Shown piece by piece: positions 38,302 to 49,894 of a stretch of 64,000 nucleotides of DNA; the stretch's first letter is position 1; every line of letters begins with the position of its first letter. Location: the NCBI GenBank assembly GCA_022747635.1, contig JAKTNV010000002.1, positions 109,147,869-109,211,868 of the forward strand, given 5' to 3'. Position numbers and translations under genes: made by a program. Under the pieces are notes generated by a model that was not told the DNA's origin, ran no database searches, and was given only the letters and a program-made list of their open reading frames with translations. The stretch comes from Hetaerina americana (lineage: Eukaryota > Arthropoda > Insecta > Odonata > Calopterygidae).

Positions 38302-41300
38302 TCATAAGCTTATATCAGAATGAGCATTTGGTGGCGGCACAGTTCTATTAGCCCATGGATTTGGCTTCGATTTATCGTAGCAGTGCGGAATCGGATAGCA
38401 GGGAGCAGCGAAGCAATTGACGACGACTTCAGCGCAGAGTTCATCTGGCGAACAGACGTGCTTGGCGCATATGTCACCCCGCTCTGTTTAGAAACAAAAG
38501 TACATTTCAAATGAATCATCCTTCAATCATTTAAGCATTTTTATAAAAGTTATAACGATTGTCACTTATTGTTCAATTTAAATTACACAATATGGAGAGT
38601 GCTACGCTTTAATCCGGACAAATTTCAGTTTGAATTTCTCGCCATATCGTAGTTCCACTGTCAGTCGCATATTGTCGTTCTTAAAATCTATAGGCATCTA
38701 GTAAACAGTCATAACCTCAAAATGGGCGAGATGTCACGTACAAGCGTGGAGTACAATCGAAGAGCCGCTATTATCAAAAGTGTTTGTGCTGGGCGTTATA
38801 TTTCGAAATAGTTCGATTCTTCTTCTGATTCCCCAGATCAACTGTTTATGATATGTTTGGGGAAGATTTCGCTAGCCCGGCGAGGAAACCTCATTCGAGG
38901 AAACGCGTGCTTGTCCGGATTTAAGCGCTGCACCCTGCATATACATATATTCACGCACGTTCATGCCTGAAAATTCGACCAACAAACGGCGAGACATATT
39001 CTCAAGGATTTGGATATGAAAATTAGGAAAAGAATCACTTAAAAAGGAAGAAAACAAGGCCCCATTGAATTTTTTAATCATAAATGGAAACTGCGACTTA
39101 ACATTATTACTATCGAAATTTTTTCGGGCTTCAGGAGAATTTCATTTTTAAGGCGATTACTAGATCGGTTTCGAATATAACCGCGTTAAGATCTGTCGTC
39201 TCGCTTCATATCTCACGACCCCTCAGTTTCGAGAGTTAATGCCATTTTCAGGGAACGTGTTCAACTACAGCTTTCAACCGTTCACCATCCTGCTCCAAAT
39301 TCAAATTTATAAGACCGCGACCTCCTGACTTGACGTGTATATGCCATCTCACGAAAAATTGCCGAAAGATATTCCGATAAATAAAAATATCAAGATGTTT
39401 CACGTTTTAATATTTCCCTTAAAATGACTGTCGAATGACGTTTCTCCCATACGGAGAATACCCTTCACGCAGTTTCCTTTCGAGTTAACGCGCTGTCTAC
39501 TGTGTTTTCCTAATGTGCGCCTGGGTTTTGATTAGGAAAGGAAATCCTTTCAAACAAAATTATATTCTTAAAATAATATCCTTTCAAACGAAAAAATATT
39601 CTTTTTTTACTTAATTTCTTCAAATTTGCCCCGCCCTCTAACCGCCGCATTCATCCATGCTCATCTTCTCCAGAAATAACTTGTTCTCGTCTGGAAGAGT
39701 CTCTTCAACCGCAATCTTGACGTTGGTAAGCCATTCTCGATCTGCCTAAGGGTGAAATTTCATCTTTTCATCTTATCTGATGATGACTTCTGTTTCCGTT
39801 ATTACTCCTCCTGTCGCATGTGTTCAATGATGACCCTTTCTTGAGCTCTTCTCCTGTAGTTCTTTCACCTTTCTTCCACCGTGCACCCATTTCACCGTTT
39901 CCTCTCCAGCATTCCATTAAATTCTTTCGCCACATTCGTTTCTCGTCGCGGGTGAATTGGGTTGTTCCTAACTTCATCTTTCTAATCCATATATTGTTAT
40001 TTGATATTTCTTCTTTCGTTTCTATTTCCATTCTCCAAATCCATTTTGTCCTAATAGTACTTTTCCTGCTTACATTTGCTAAAGTTTCGTTTGCAGCTTT
40101 CATTTTTTATGTTTTTATAAATCCCCATCTTCACTGCAACCATCCTCTGTTCTTCGTCCAGAATTGTATCAAAAACTAATTAGTATTTCGTCCTCTTCGC
40201 CGACGCTTTGCTATCCCACTTCTTCCCGTTTTCATTTTCTTTTATTTGACATTACACTTAGTGAGCAACACATCACCATTCGAAAACGGCGAATTGATGA
40301 CTCCAATCCCGAGTACATTTACCCGAGGAATACCTAACTAATATATCTTCCTTGTACGTCGCGGCATTTTACACGTGTACAGACGTCTATTGTCTCAGCA
40401 ACGATCCAAAGAAGTTTTCCGGCCAACTATTTCTCCCTATTATGCTACGAATGAGAGCGTTAAAAAATTTTCTTTCAATAGTTTCTTAAACTTGAAGAGT
40501 ACTTTTGAAGTTATAATTATTATTTGGTTGTCTACCATTTAAGGGAAGTTTTCGGTGGACGCAAAGTTAATACTGCCACATATCTCAGCCTCGATGACAC
40601 GAACTGACTCCCCGCGCTACATTTAAACCCGTCTTGAATTCCACATATTTGTATTTTGCCTCCCTTCTTTCCGTACAACACGTCAAATACTTTTTCTCCG
40701 CCTACCTCGCCTGCCTAGCGTTCTCCCCTCGATTTCATAGTCATAATTCCACTTATTATTTCACGTATTTCCCTCCCTTCATTCCGTACAACGCGTCAAA
40801 TCCTTTTTCTTCTCCTACCTCACCTGCCTGATGTTTTCCCCTCGATTTCAGTCTTAAGCATCCCATCGTCATTTTAATCTTCCAGCATCCTCCTTGCTTA
40901 ATTAATATCAGATGCATAAATATGTAGATTTTCATATCTGCGGAGAGGATTTGCACGTCTGGAGGATCGATTCTACCCTCTACCGGACCGTACTTCTATG
41001 CAGATGATTGCATCGACCAAGTTGGCAGAAATGCATGCTGATTGAACAGAGAGAGACGCGCTCTCGATTTTGCCATTTAGGCGATCACATTTCAAACCAT
41101 CTCATGTGCAGACAAGTAAATGCGACTGACTGCACCCCGAGCGAATGCGCACTCACTGTGTGGAGTTTCTTGGGCAGGCGATTCGGTGGAGTTGAGTGTA
41201 CTGGGAGTAGGAGTAGTGGTCACGGCGTGCGTCTTCGTCGCCGTCGGCGGTTCGGTGGCTCCCTCCTCCTTGGTCGCGTCGGAGACTTCGACCGTTGATG

Positions 41301-41439
41301 TCTCCGCGGGAGCATTCGTTGGCGTCTCCTCGCCCACGCCTTCCTTCTCGACGAAGCCCAACGAGTAAGGGGAGGCTTCACCCGGATGTGGGAACACCAA
41401 AAGGTGCGCCAAAGCGATCGCGATTGCTACTGAGGGCAT
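38302..41439 (-). CDS. secreted six-cysteine peptide with mucin-like pro-region, cluster member F (2 exons)
   Basis: Exon 1 is 41439-41157 and exon 2 is 38483-38302, in phase 1 (donor CACA|GTGAGT, acceptor TTTCTAAACAG|AG). The 154-residue precursor has a signal peptide (MPSVAIAIALAHLLVFPHPG), then about 70 residues rich in Thr, Pro, Glu and Ser with an N-S-T sequon, then Lys-Arg created exactly across the splice junction, then the canonical domain (spacing 4,5,6,4,5, APC at Cys5) and a 25-residue tail with an N-R-T sequon. The Lys-Arg suggests furin-type release of the domain. An upstream in-frame ATG at 41478 would add 13 residues. It is the first of the two members on the opposite strand. 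The pairing of exons rests on phase, order and the paralogue pattern. Confidence 0.75.
40659..40850 (-). repeat. 79-bp direct repeat, possibly RTE 3' remnant
   Basis: Two 79-nt near-identical units at 40659-40737 and 40772-40850, from CCTCCCTTC to CTCGATTTCA, with a 113-nt period. On the - strand the unit reads like RTE C-terminal coding (GEVGEEKGFDALYGMKGG). It lies in the intron of member F. Confidence 0.65.
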
Positions 41440-42893
41440 CCTTCCGATTCGGGTTGTCGAGAGAGACGCAACAAACATTCCACCGGCACCTCTTCCCTTG
41501 CGATGTGTCCTATGGTATATACGTATTGGCCGTAGGTCGTCGAAACCTTGACTGACTGATTATCCTCCTCCTGCCGAATCTACGGAGAGAATCGAGTCTT
41601 GTTTTTTATACATATATACCCTTCCCGCGATCCTCTCTTCCCTCCCATTGAATAGATCCTCCCCTCTTCACCTCCCGATTTTCCTCCACCAACGCCCCGG
41701 GGTCCCCTTGTTAGCCCAAGGTCAGCGGCCTCGGACACCTGCGACCGGTTTACGTCCCTCTTGCCCCAAGCAGCTCAGTCAAGTGCAGAAACGCCAGTTG
41801 GCTGGCTACATTTCCTTGTGCATCATCCGCGGTGACATCATCCGTATAAAAACGCCCGTCGTCGCTTTGGGCAAAGCACTGGCGAATACTATTTTCTGAC
41901 ACAGATCTTTGTAAAACGCACTTTCGTAAAGAGTGAACTATAAAAATGTTTACACATAGACTCACCACCATCATCGCTAAATACTCGGCAATCTCGCATT
42001 TCTCCGGACGCCATTCTTCAATCCTTTGAGTCTCTTAATGCCTGCGCATTTCTCATCTTTTGATGACAGCTCGCACGAGATAAAGAGTCGTCTTAATCCC
42101 GTCCACTCTGTCCTCATCACAGAGGAATTAAGATTTTCCGTGCAGGCATAATGTGACATTTTCGAATTGTTAAAATTACATTTTATGAACGCTAAAGAAC
42201 TGTTGAGTAGCGCACTGTGACACCATGAGACTCCACGAATTTCATGAAAATTATTTATTAGTTTAACCAAGTTTAATTTTTAAAAACCCAAAAGTTAGTT
42301 GAAATGGATGTATCCCTCTCAATATCGCAAGTGCTGATTAAAAGTTCGATTAAATTACCAGGGAAGGTTGAAAGGTACCTGCGTGTTGGGAATTTTCCGC
42401 CGTCCATTAGCGCCTCGTATGGGTGATGTGCGCGTGATAATGAATGGTATTTGATGATTGCAGTGACCGATAAAGGTGCTCGCGTTACCTTTAAGAGACC
42501 AACCTCAACACCTCTATGTAGACGATCTGAGTTTTTTCAAATGGTTATCCATAAGAATTGTTGTTTTTTACATTTTTCTAAAACGTTAAATAAATAATTT
42601 GGGACATTTTTTGAGGAAAGTAATACAATAGAGTGATGGAAATCATACGGAAATCTTTGTGCTATGTGGAAATCACGCCGATTGTGGGTAATAGTTTAAT
42701 AGATTGGTCATTCCACCTCTGTCGGAACCCTGTCGGAAGGAGAGGAGGGCGCATTGCATCACGCCATCGTCTGGAACTCAAAACGCTCGTCTTTATTTCC
42801 CACGTTTGCATCGCACAACAGTTCAAAGGCGATCAGCAGACCGTAAGATGAATATGTTCTCAGTTAAAGTTTCGGAGGGTTATTTTTTAGTAT

Positions 42894-42940
42894 TTTTAGT
42901 ACCCCGCAAGGCACCGGTAGTGGGTGTGTGTGGCAGTTGA
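42894..42940 (-). repeat. LINE 3' end fragment
   Basis: TACCCCGCAAGGCACCGGTA followed by GTGGGTGTGTGTGGCAG is a diverged copy of the same terminal motif. Confidence 0.5.
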
Positions 42941-43358
42941 AGGAACTTCGTACTAAATTCTGGAAATTCGTGGAGATATGAAACGAAAAATGATAGAGCC
43001 AAAATGATTTCCACTCTCTCCCCAACAAAACTCAATTGAATTCAAATGTTTATCAACGCCAGGTCCTAACTTTTAAAAAAATAGCAATCGGGAGAAGTGG
43101 TAATTACTTATGAAATTTCAAAATGACACATCATTATGTATCATTCATCTCTCTGACAGACAAACGGTAATCTCACATGTATTTGTAAAAAGAGGAACTA
43201 AGATTCAAAGGAATCCCCAACTAACTGAAGTAAAATAAAAGTGGACCCAGGAAACCATTGGTCAAATGGGTCAAAAAAAATTTAAAAAATTTAAATATAA
43301 TTTGTATTTCGTGCTTCATGTCTCTTTGAATATAAATGCTCTTTAAGTACTTACAACT

Positions 43359-45196
43359 CTAGCCAGACTCTTGACGTAGTCGAATACATTTTGTCTCGAC
43401 ATTGCATGGCAACTGGACGCAGCCAACTGTAGACGTCACGCACCATTCATCCAGTTTGCAAAAGGTTGGTCCACATCGGTATGTCCCTGGTGCTTGAAGA
43501 GGATTGATTGAGAAATGAAAAACTCGAAAAGGAATCGAATCGAATTAATTATCATGCATTGGCAAGGCAGAGAATAGTTTGCTGCATAATGTGCCTCGAC
43601 AAATTTCATAGAACGTTCATTTTCATCTAAAATATACCCTGCAAGCCACCGCTAGGGTGTGTGGCAGGGCCCAGAACAGTCCTGTAATAAGACCAGCTGA
43701 TGAATAACAATAAATAGCCTAAAATTGTCACAGTTTTCATCTTTTGTGAATGAATCCCGTCAAAAACTTTTAACATTTATGGTTAAGGTGGTAATGCCTA
43801 ATAGTTTGGATTGGCGGATAATTTTACTCATGGAAAATGTATTTAACCTTTAAGCATTACCTTTGTATGGGGTTTGTGATTGCTTCAATTAACATATACG
43901 TACTTTGAGGATAATACAAGTTTTATCGGGATTTTCATCGTTAAGTTTCTTCGACTCCGACGAATTTTAAAATTTAAGATCGCACGAAAAATTCTATAAG
44001 TGATTTCTAAACCATTTCTGACACATAATACCAGCTAATTCTTCAAATTAGAGGCCCTCAAACGTTGGTTAACTATTACCTTAATCAATAGAATCAAGTA
44101 TGAGCGTTGGGATATCTATGTGAATCAAGCGAAGGTCATGCATTCGCTGCTAACTCCTTTATTTCAGCCAACCATTAATGACTTCAGGAGCCGAGAAAAT
44201 CTTACATTTTAGTATTTTTAGATGACGCTCGAAGCTCTTTAGATATTTTAGTACCCTTCGAGCCACCGCTATGGAGTTGGGCAGGGGTTGAATACACACA
44301 AGACTAATTTTTACCCGAGCATGACCCTACCGTGGTCAGACGATTTTATTCTCATCCCTAATCGTTCGTGGAAAAAATGACATATTATATCTATGTATTC
44401 TACACTTAAAATATCTGATTTTATTGACATGATCTCTCTCCTACCGTCGTCCGATGAGGGTAATAATAATGCATTTTCAACATCACTGCTTAAGAGACGC
44501 TCATACAATTTATGTGGTATCTGTAATTTATCCTTCGATCTATGAGTGATCCCCAGCCTAGCTCCTCTAATATTTTGGCTACGCTACTAAGTGTAACATA
44601 ACAACGTTTTACAAATCTAGCTCCTCTACGCTGCACGCGATCCGATTCGGCAATTAACCCAACTTCGTGAGGATCCCATAATATACTTGCAGCATATTCT
44701 AAAAGAGACCTGAGCAACGACGGATAATATTTATCTTTGACCTTTTCATCACATTTACCCAGTACTCTCCTAATGAATCCTAGTTTGTTATTAGCTTGTC
44801 CACATCATATGGTGAACACATATGGTGCAACACATGGCGGGAAGCTCTCTTTGACGCCTTCGATCCGGTTTCACCTCTCAGTGGCGGAGAATGCGTATGG
44901 TTCAGAGAATGGTTATGGAGGAGGTTCACAAATGAGCAAAGATGGTTTAATTTGAGACTTTTTATTGCAACTTATCAAGTGCAACTTAATCGTGGAATAC
45001 GACATGACCACCGCCAATGGGTACCTATTAGCGATTGGCTTCTGCCTGGCATGAGTGCCCTTTGGTGTACATGAGAGTATTCGTTGAGGAAATTACAGGA
45101 GAAACTAAAATAACAGCCATACGTACGCAATTCAATCGATCCGCAATAAACCGCCAATAGCAGCACGGACGTGACTATAAGCGCCTTCCGCTGCAT
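43359..45196 (-). CDS. secreted six-cysteine peptide, cluster member G (2 exons)
   Basis: Exon 1 is 45196-45127 and exon 2 is 43486-43359, in phase 1 (donor TTGC|GTACGT, acceptor TTCAAGCACCAG|GG), encoding 65 residues. The signal peptide begins MQRKALIVTSVLLLAVYCGS. The domain spacing is the canonical 4,5,6,4,5 with LPC at Cys5; the tail after Cys6 is basic then RQESG. The promoter has a TATA box and an initiator at the expected 31-32 nt spacing. The intron holds the 3' end of a CR1/Jockey-type LINE. With F it forms the inverted right part of the cluster. Confidence 0.85.
43636..43700 (-). repeat. LINE 3' end fragment
   Basis: TACCCTGCAAGCCACCGCTA followed by GGGTGTGTGGCAGGG matches the terminal motif of the copies at 44246 and 45821. 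It lies just inside the intron of member G. Confidence 0.65.
44246..44810 (-). mobile_element. Jockey/CR1-type LINE 3' end
   Basis: The - strand frame 44717-44490 encodes LLRSLLEYAASILWDPHEVG, RVQRRGARFVKRCYVTLSSV and LEELGWGSLIDRR, the ORF2 C-terminus. The FFHERLGM piece follows (44360 region), and the element ends at the + strand motif CGAGCCACCGCTATGG at 44256. It is in the intron of member G. Confidence 0.82.
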
Positions 45197-45246
45197 GTTT
45201 TCCGCTTATCCTAATCCTCTTCCGTCAAACCTCAATTTCTTCAGCC

Positions 45247-45282
45247 AACTGAACCTTGCTTTTGCTGTGACTTTTATTTATA
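45247..45282 (-). promoter_or_regulatory. TATA box plus initiator of member G
   Basis: On the - strand, TATAAATA (45282-45275) is followed by the arthropod initiator TCAGTT (45252-45247), whose A at 45250 is 32 nt from the first T of the TATA box. This puts transcription start about 54 nt before the start codon of member G. Confidence 0.7.
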
Positions 45283-45820
45283 CAATCCCCTGTAGTAACC
45301 TAAACCGAAAATTCATTCTTTCTCCTCCCGTCCTCGTTTAGGAGTCAACAAAAAGAGCATGGATAATGGTCGCAGTACCTCTGGAAGAAATGTCTCGTGT
45401 TCCCATCCCAGATTTTTGACTTTATCGCACTATTTTCCTCATCCCAAATCACAGCTTTATCTTTCTGTCGTTAGGCAGTCGCATCGTTACTCGTAGCAAC
45501 CTATTTAACCGTCATTATTGGATTTCTGGTCCTTATGATGGAGACTTCACCCTCCCGTCGACGATTTCGGCGTGATCACCGTCTTTCAAAGGAACTCCAG
45601 TATTGCTTTTGTTTATATCGTAACTTTTGAGAGGAAATTAAAAAATACGCCACGTGGACATTCTACAATAATTCCCGTTGACTTCAATCCTAAATTGTTT
45701 AGTAGATGTACTTTTTAACTTTTTTTACGAGTCATTCGAGCAAAAACGATGGCTGAATGGATGGTTACCGTCTAATCAAAGAATATATTGTCGGTTTATA
45801 TTTTTATTTAATCATTTAGT

Positions 45821-46010
45821 AGCCGACGAGCCACCGCTAAGGTGTGTGGCAGGGGGAGGGGATTACACACTATACTATTCGTTGACCCCAAACACCTTTC
45901 CTTACCAGCGCGATCGGACAAACGTTATTTTATTCTGATTCCTTATCGTTAGTGGAAAAAATGACATCTTAAATCCATCTGTTCTATGCACCTCACAGAA
46001 AATATATGAC
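45821..46010 (-). mobile_element. LINE 3' end, same family as at 44246
   Basis: Shares the end GACGAGCCACCGCTAAGGTG and TTATTCTGATTCCTTATCGT, TAGTGGAAAAAATGACATCT with the 44246 copy; only the last 190 bp are present, a typical 5'-truncated insertion upstream of member G. Confidence 0.75.
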
Positions 46011-46029
46011 TACCGTTGGGGTAGTGTGA

Positions 46030-47190
46030 TTTTTTATTAAGGTGCCCTTGTGACTTCAGTAAAATATAAATAATAATCGAATTTGGCCAAAATAATTTTA
46101 TAAATCACGCATCCGCCGCGAGGAGTTGGGAATAGAATTCTTTGGGCTGATTGTTTTTAAGCTAAGTATGCGTTCGGCTTGTAAAAAAAAGTAAATATTC
46201 GTGTTTTAATTTTAAACTGTCGACTCATAACTGATTTAACTGATTGAAAATCGCGATGGTTGAAATGTATCCATTGAAATTTTTGTGTCGATGAGACACG
46301 AATACGATCTACGCAAACTGAAAGTCCTAAAAAGAAAACTCTGAGGCTTATTAATTCGTTTATCGCCAAATTATACCGCGTTGAGAAACGACGAAAATTT
46401 TTATTCTGTAAAATTAATGTGACCACAAAATTATTGCAAAATTTTGCATCTCTTCGTTGCATATATATTTAGGTGACAGTATTCTAGAGAACACACGAAG
46501 GAAATCGCTTTCTTCTATATCGATATACTATGTATCACAGCGGAGATATGGTCGTGGACGGAGAATAATATATATGGCCAGGGAAAAGGAGAAGACTGAG
46601 ACAGCTTGTTGTACGCCAAAACTGTTTATGTCAGGACATTCCTGTCACTTACATGCTTACGTCTCTGTCATATATTCAACAGATACAGACGAGATGTAGA
46701 GGAAGCTCGTTATTATGAGAAAAACAAATTTGCACTTTTCCACAGATTTATTTGTGACGTACAACGCGTTTCAGTTCATCGAACCATCTTCAGATAAAAG
46801 CCCTTGTTCTTGTTTTTCTCATAGCCAAATTTGTTTTTCTCATTATGTCTCTGTCACTTCCTCACTCTCGTCACGTGGCATGAAAAACTAGTTACTTTCT
46901 CGAGTGTGCCCATTTCCTTGCTACTTACTCTCTATTTCCGACTTTCACCCAAGTTCCTTTGGTACTGTGAATACATTTCGTTTTACGCCATCGATTGTTC
47001 TGTTTGTTTGCTCTTGCTTATAATATTAATTAAAGTTTTCGTGGTCGTCCTATTTTCAGGGTTAAAAAAATACGTTATTTGCAAAGCATAGAGGGTCAAA
47101 TATTCAATTCTATGTACAAGTATCTTAGGTATATCTCAGTTCTTAAGGTACTCTGTATAGGATTTCTTTTATTACAAAACGGAATTAGAT
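46030..47190. other. no gene recognised
   Basis: AT-rich. ATGAGAAAAACAAATTTG (46716) recurs inverted as CAAATTTGTTTTTCTCAT (about 46826), with CGTTTCAGTTCATCGAACCA between, suggesting a small decayed repeat. Confidence 0.35.
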
Positions 47191-47194
47191 TGGC

Positions 47195-47478
47195 CTTTGG
47201 CCTCATTGGGCTAACGTACTGGCTTCCCATCCAGAGGGCCCGGGTTCGAAGCTCGGAGGCTGAAGATATTTTTCAGTGGTGTCCCGATCCCTTCTTCTTG
47301 AGGTACTTTGTGGAGGTACTTCGAGTGAGTACGCCGACATATGGGACATTAGTCCGCACATCCCTCGGCGCCTTTGTCGACGCCGTCTTTCTCCCCACCC
47401 TTCATCCTAAACTGTCCATCCCTAATGGCGCAAATGACCTTAGCTCTCGGTCGCTTCCCCACTACACTACTACTACGA
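47195..47478 (+). repeat. SINE-2, copy 4
   Basis: Head GGGCTAACGTACTGGCTTCC, CCGGGTTCGAAGC; body with a deletion in the GCCGTCCGTC part; tail CTACACTACTACTACG. The 214-codon frame across it is not a gene. Confidence 0.8.
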
Positions 47479-48408
47479 GTTGCCGATACCAACTAGGGGA
47501 CGACTTCTCCGGGAAGTTCTGTGATTCTCGTGATTATTTCTTGTTTCAATGTCACGATCACAGTCTGGGCTGCGTCACGATCACAGTAGAGCTCCGTTTA
47601 CAGCGTGAACCTCAGGCAGGCATGGCGTCATCAAAGGTCGCCACCGTCTGGAGACAGGGACAAAATCCAAGATCTCCTAGCCTGATTTCTGTAGGATCTG
47701 GAGGCATGTGGGGTAAATCTTAAGTATAGTATAGTTTATATAAGGAAGTTAAGATGTTTATCCAGTTAGATAAATGAATAAGGAACAGAGAGAACCATAG
47801 GATCGGAGCTCCGGGCATCGACAAAGTTGACTTGGCCCGTCCGCAGTCCGAAGTGAGTGATGGAAGTTAACATTCAAGACGTGGTTCATCTATGTCATTC
47901 GCCTTTTTTAACTGGTGTAAAAATACCGTACGCGCAAAAAATGAGTTTCCATTCTACACATTCTATTGGTGGCAGAAGAGATGGAGAGCGAGGCTCGCTA
48001 TTTTTTTAAGAGAAGCTATTGATCTAGTTTCATTATTCGTTGACAGACAAAATATTACTACATCAATGGTTTAAGAGATCCTCAAAAAAGCATTACCACA
48101 AACTTCAGAATCATTAAAAATTTTAGTTGACTATCTTGCAGAAATACCACAACGTTTTCCACAATGACCTGCATCAGAATTAATCCGTTGTCAATAGAAC
48201 TTATTCAAATGGAGGGATTAATGTAGGTTTAGTAGGGACAACAATTATTTGCTCGAATTTATAGAAAGCAAAAGAAACACATTCACTGAGCAGAATCAAA
48301 CACATATCACAATAATATCCGCAATCATAACTTTCCTAGCTAACCTTCTCCATCATCATTGATTAAATTTATGGTTACTTATTTTGGTCGTAAGATTATT
48401 TCCTCTTC

Positions 48409-48415
48409 AAAAAAA
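48409..48415 (-). terminator. RNA polymerase III terminator of tRNA-Thr
   Basis: Seven T residues on the transcribed strand follow directly after the tRNA 3' end (one intervening base after the discriminator). Confidence 0.8.
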
Positions 48416-48416
48416 T

Positions 48417-48488
48417 TGCCTCCTGTGAGGATTGAACTCACGACCCCTGGTTTACGAGACCAGTGCTCTACCACTGAGCTAAAGAGGC
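48417..48488 (-). tRNA. tRNA-Thr (anticodon CGU)
   Basis: The 72-nt - strand sequence folds as a complete cloverleaf: 7-bp acceptor GCCTCTT/AGGAGGC (one G-T pair), D stem GCTC/GAGC, anticodon stem CTGGT/ACCAG with loop CTCGTAA (anticodon CGT in DNA), 5-nt variable loop, and T stem GTGAG/CTCAC with loop TTCAATC. There is no intron. Unlike the SINE heads in this window, it has a full acceptor stem, U33 and its own terminator. Confidence 0.9.
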
Positions 48489-48971
48489 TCGCTTGCTAAG
48501 ATTGAAGATGTGTACAAGTTTGCAGCATAATGGCAGTGACGCGGGAATGACTGATCATGGGGGCAGGTCCCCAGGTCAATCTTTGCAGACCAAACAGGTG
48601 CCCATGTCACCGGTGTTTCTTTCCTACCTTCCCAGAGTCGAATATTGGTTATCGGGTCTCTCTTCTAGACGATGCGATCTGGACTATAAATCACGGGCCC
48701 AGCATTTAGGGAACAATGTGTCACAGGATAGAAATACGTCACAAGTGTGCATTGCGTGCGGGTCAACGTTGCTCTTCGTCGTAGAGCCAGCCGTTGGGTC
48801 GTGCGTCGAGAGGTCTTCGTGCGGAGTTCCAAGGGACTAGCGATATCACTTAGTTATCAAAGTAAGCGATAAAACTGGAAAGGACTGGCATAGGCCTACA
48901 AGGGAAATGTCGGAAATGGGGGCGCGTGCTCCAATATATTACCAGAGGCAAGAGCATCAACAATCCATCAC

Positions 48972-49035
48972 CATTATTGTGCAACGTCACAAATACAAGG
49001 AGTATTAAAACGCACCACTTGTTTAAACACTCCAT
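48972..49035 (-). other. possible orphan signal-peptide exon
   Basis: MECLNKWCVLILLVFVTLHN followed by AAT G|GTGATG would be a signal-peptide exon ending in phase 1, as in the peptide cluster 3.8 kb away. The donor is weak and I found no six-cysteine exon downstream on this strand, so it may be chance or a broken member. Confidence 0.2.
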
Positions 49036-49681
49036 GAATTATGATTGTTAATATGACATTAATTTCTGTATTAAAATACCTAAGTATTACAATGGAAGGA
49101 GAAACTTCAGTCATTTACGCAATCGTAAAAAAACCATGAAATAATATTTGATAAAGTAATACATATCAACCATTAATAATACAGCCATTTTTCAACAATA
49201 ATAGCAACTTCCAGGATAACAAATCCATTATTCTTTTTATTCAAAATGTTGGAAATATGCAACGAATCTTTTTCTTTGGGAAAAATATAGTTATAGTTCA
49301 TGCCTCCAATATTTTGATTATGGCGGATAGACAAGCACGGACTGCTTCGCTACAGAGTAAATGATTTCCAATTCATAAATATCCACTGCCATTAAAACAA
49401 ATAAATGGATTGAATGAGGATAGAAACTATTTTAAAAAGTGAAAAAATATTATGAAAAAATAAAAGGTTAGGGACGAAATAATGAAAAGAAACGAATTTT
49501 TGTAACATGCTATCGATGTAAGCATGGATGTAAGAACAACCGAAAATAAGTCCAAAAACGTTTTCTTTAGATTAATAAATAAAACTAATCACGCAAAAAA
49601 TTTCACATCGCAAGGTATTCAATAGTTTTAATGCCTCACACCGTAAAAGAGATGTACGGATACCGGTATACGCAATAATTA

Positions 49682-49894
49682 CAGCACCGGAGGGTGACGA
49701 TCACGCACTTTTTGTTTGTACGGTATTATCTCGTGAACTGCGACCAAGATTTCGTTGAAAATGCTATGAAATATGACTTCAACGATTCTTCATTTGATGC
49801 ATGTGCAAATATTTATAGGGAGTACGAGACCCTTGATTTGCCCTGCAATTGGAGCGGTTTCGCACACAGTTATTTGAAAAGTATTACTTCATAA
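49682..49894 (+). other. unrecognised ORF, possible terminal exon
   Basis: After a plausible acceptor (AATAATTACAG at 49681) a frame reads to TAA at 49894 with CDQDFVENAMKYDFNDSSFD, ACANIYREYETLDLPCNW. The composition looks protein-like and not transposon-derived, but no start, partner exon or family is seen. Confidence 0.25.

Noticed and set aside
39768..40179. Opposed ORFs in the intron of member F
   Set aside because: The - frame is Lys/Arg/Asn-rich low-complexity and the + frame its hydrophobic shadow; no family match.
47079..47723. 214-codon + strand ORF
   Set aside because: It runs through SINE-2 copy 4; the later Cys-containing part has no acceptor in the right phase and does not fit the cluster pattern.
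48493..48840. 115-codon + ORF with C-terminal cysteines, considered as a further cluster member
   Set aside because: Cys spacing is 2,14,5 in frame, and the nearby acceptor would give an immediate stop in phase 1.
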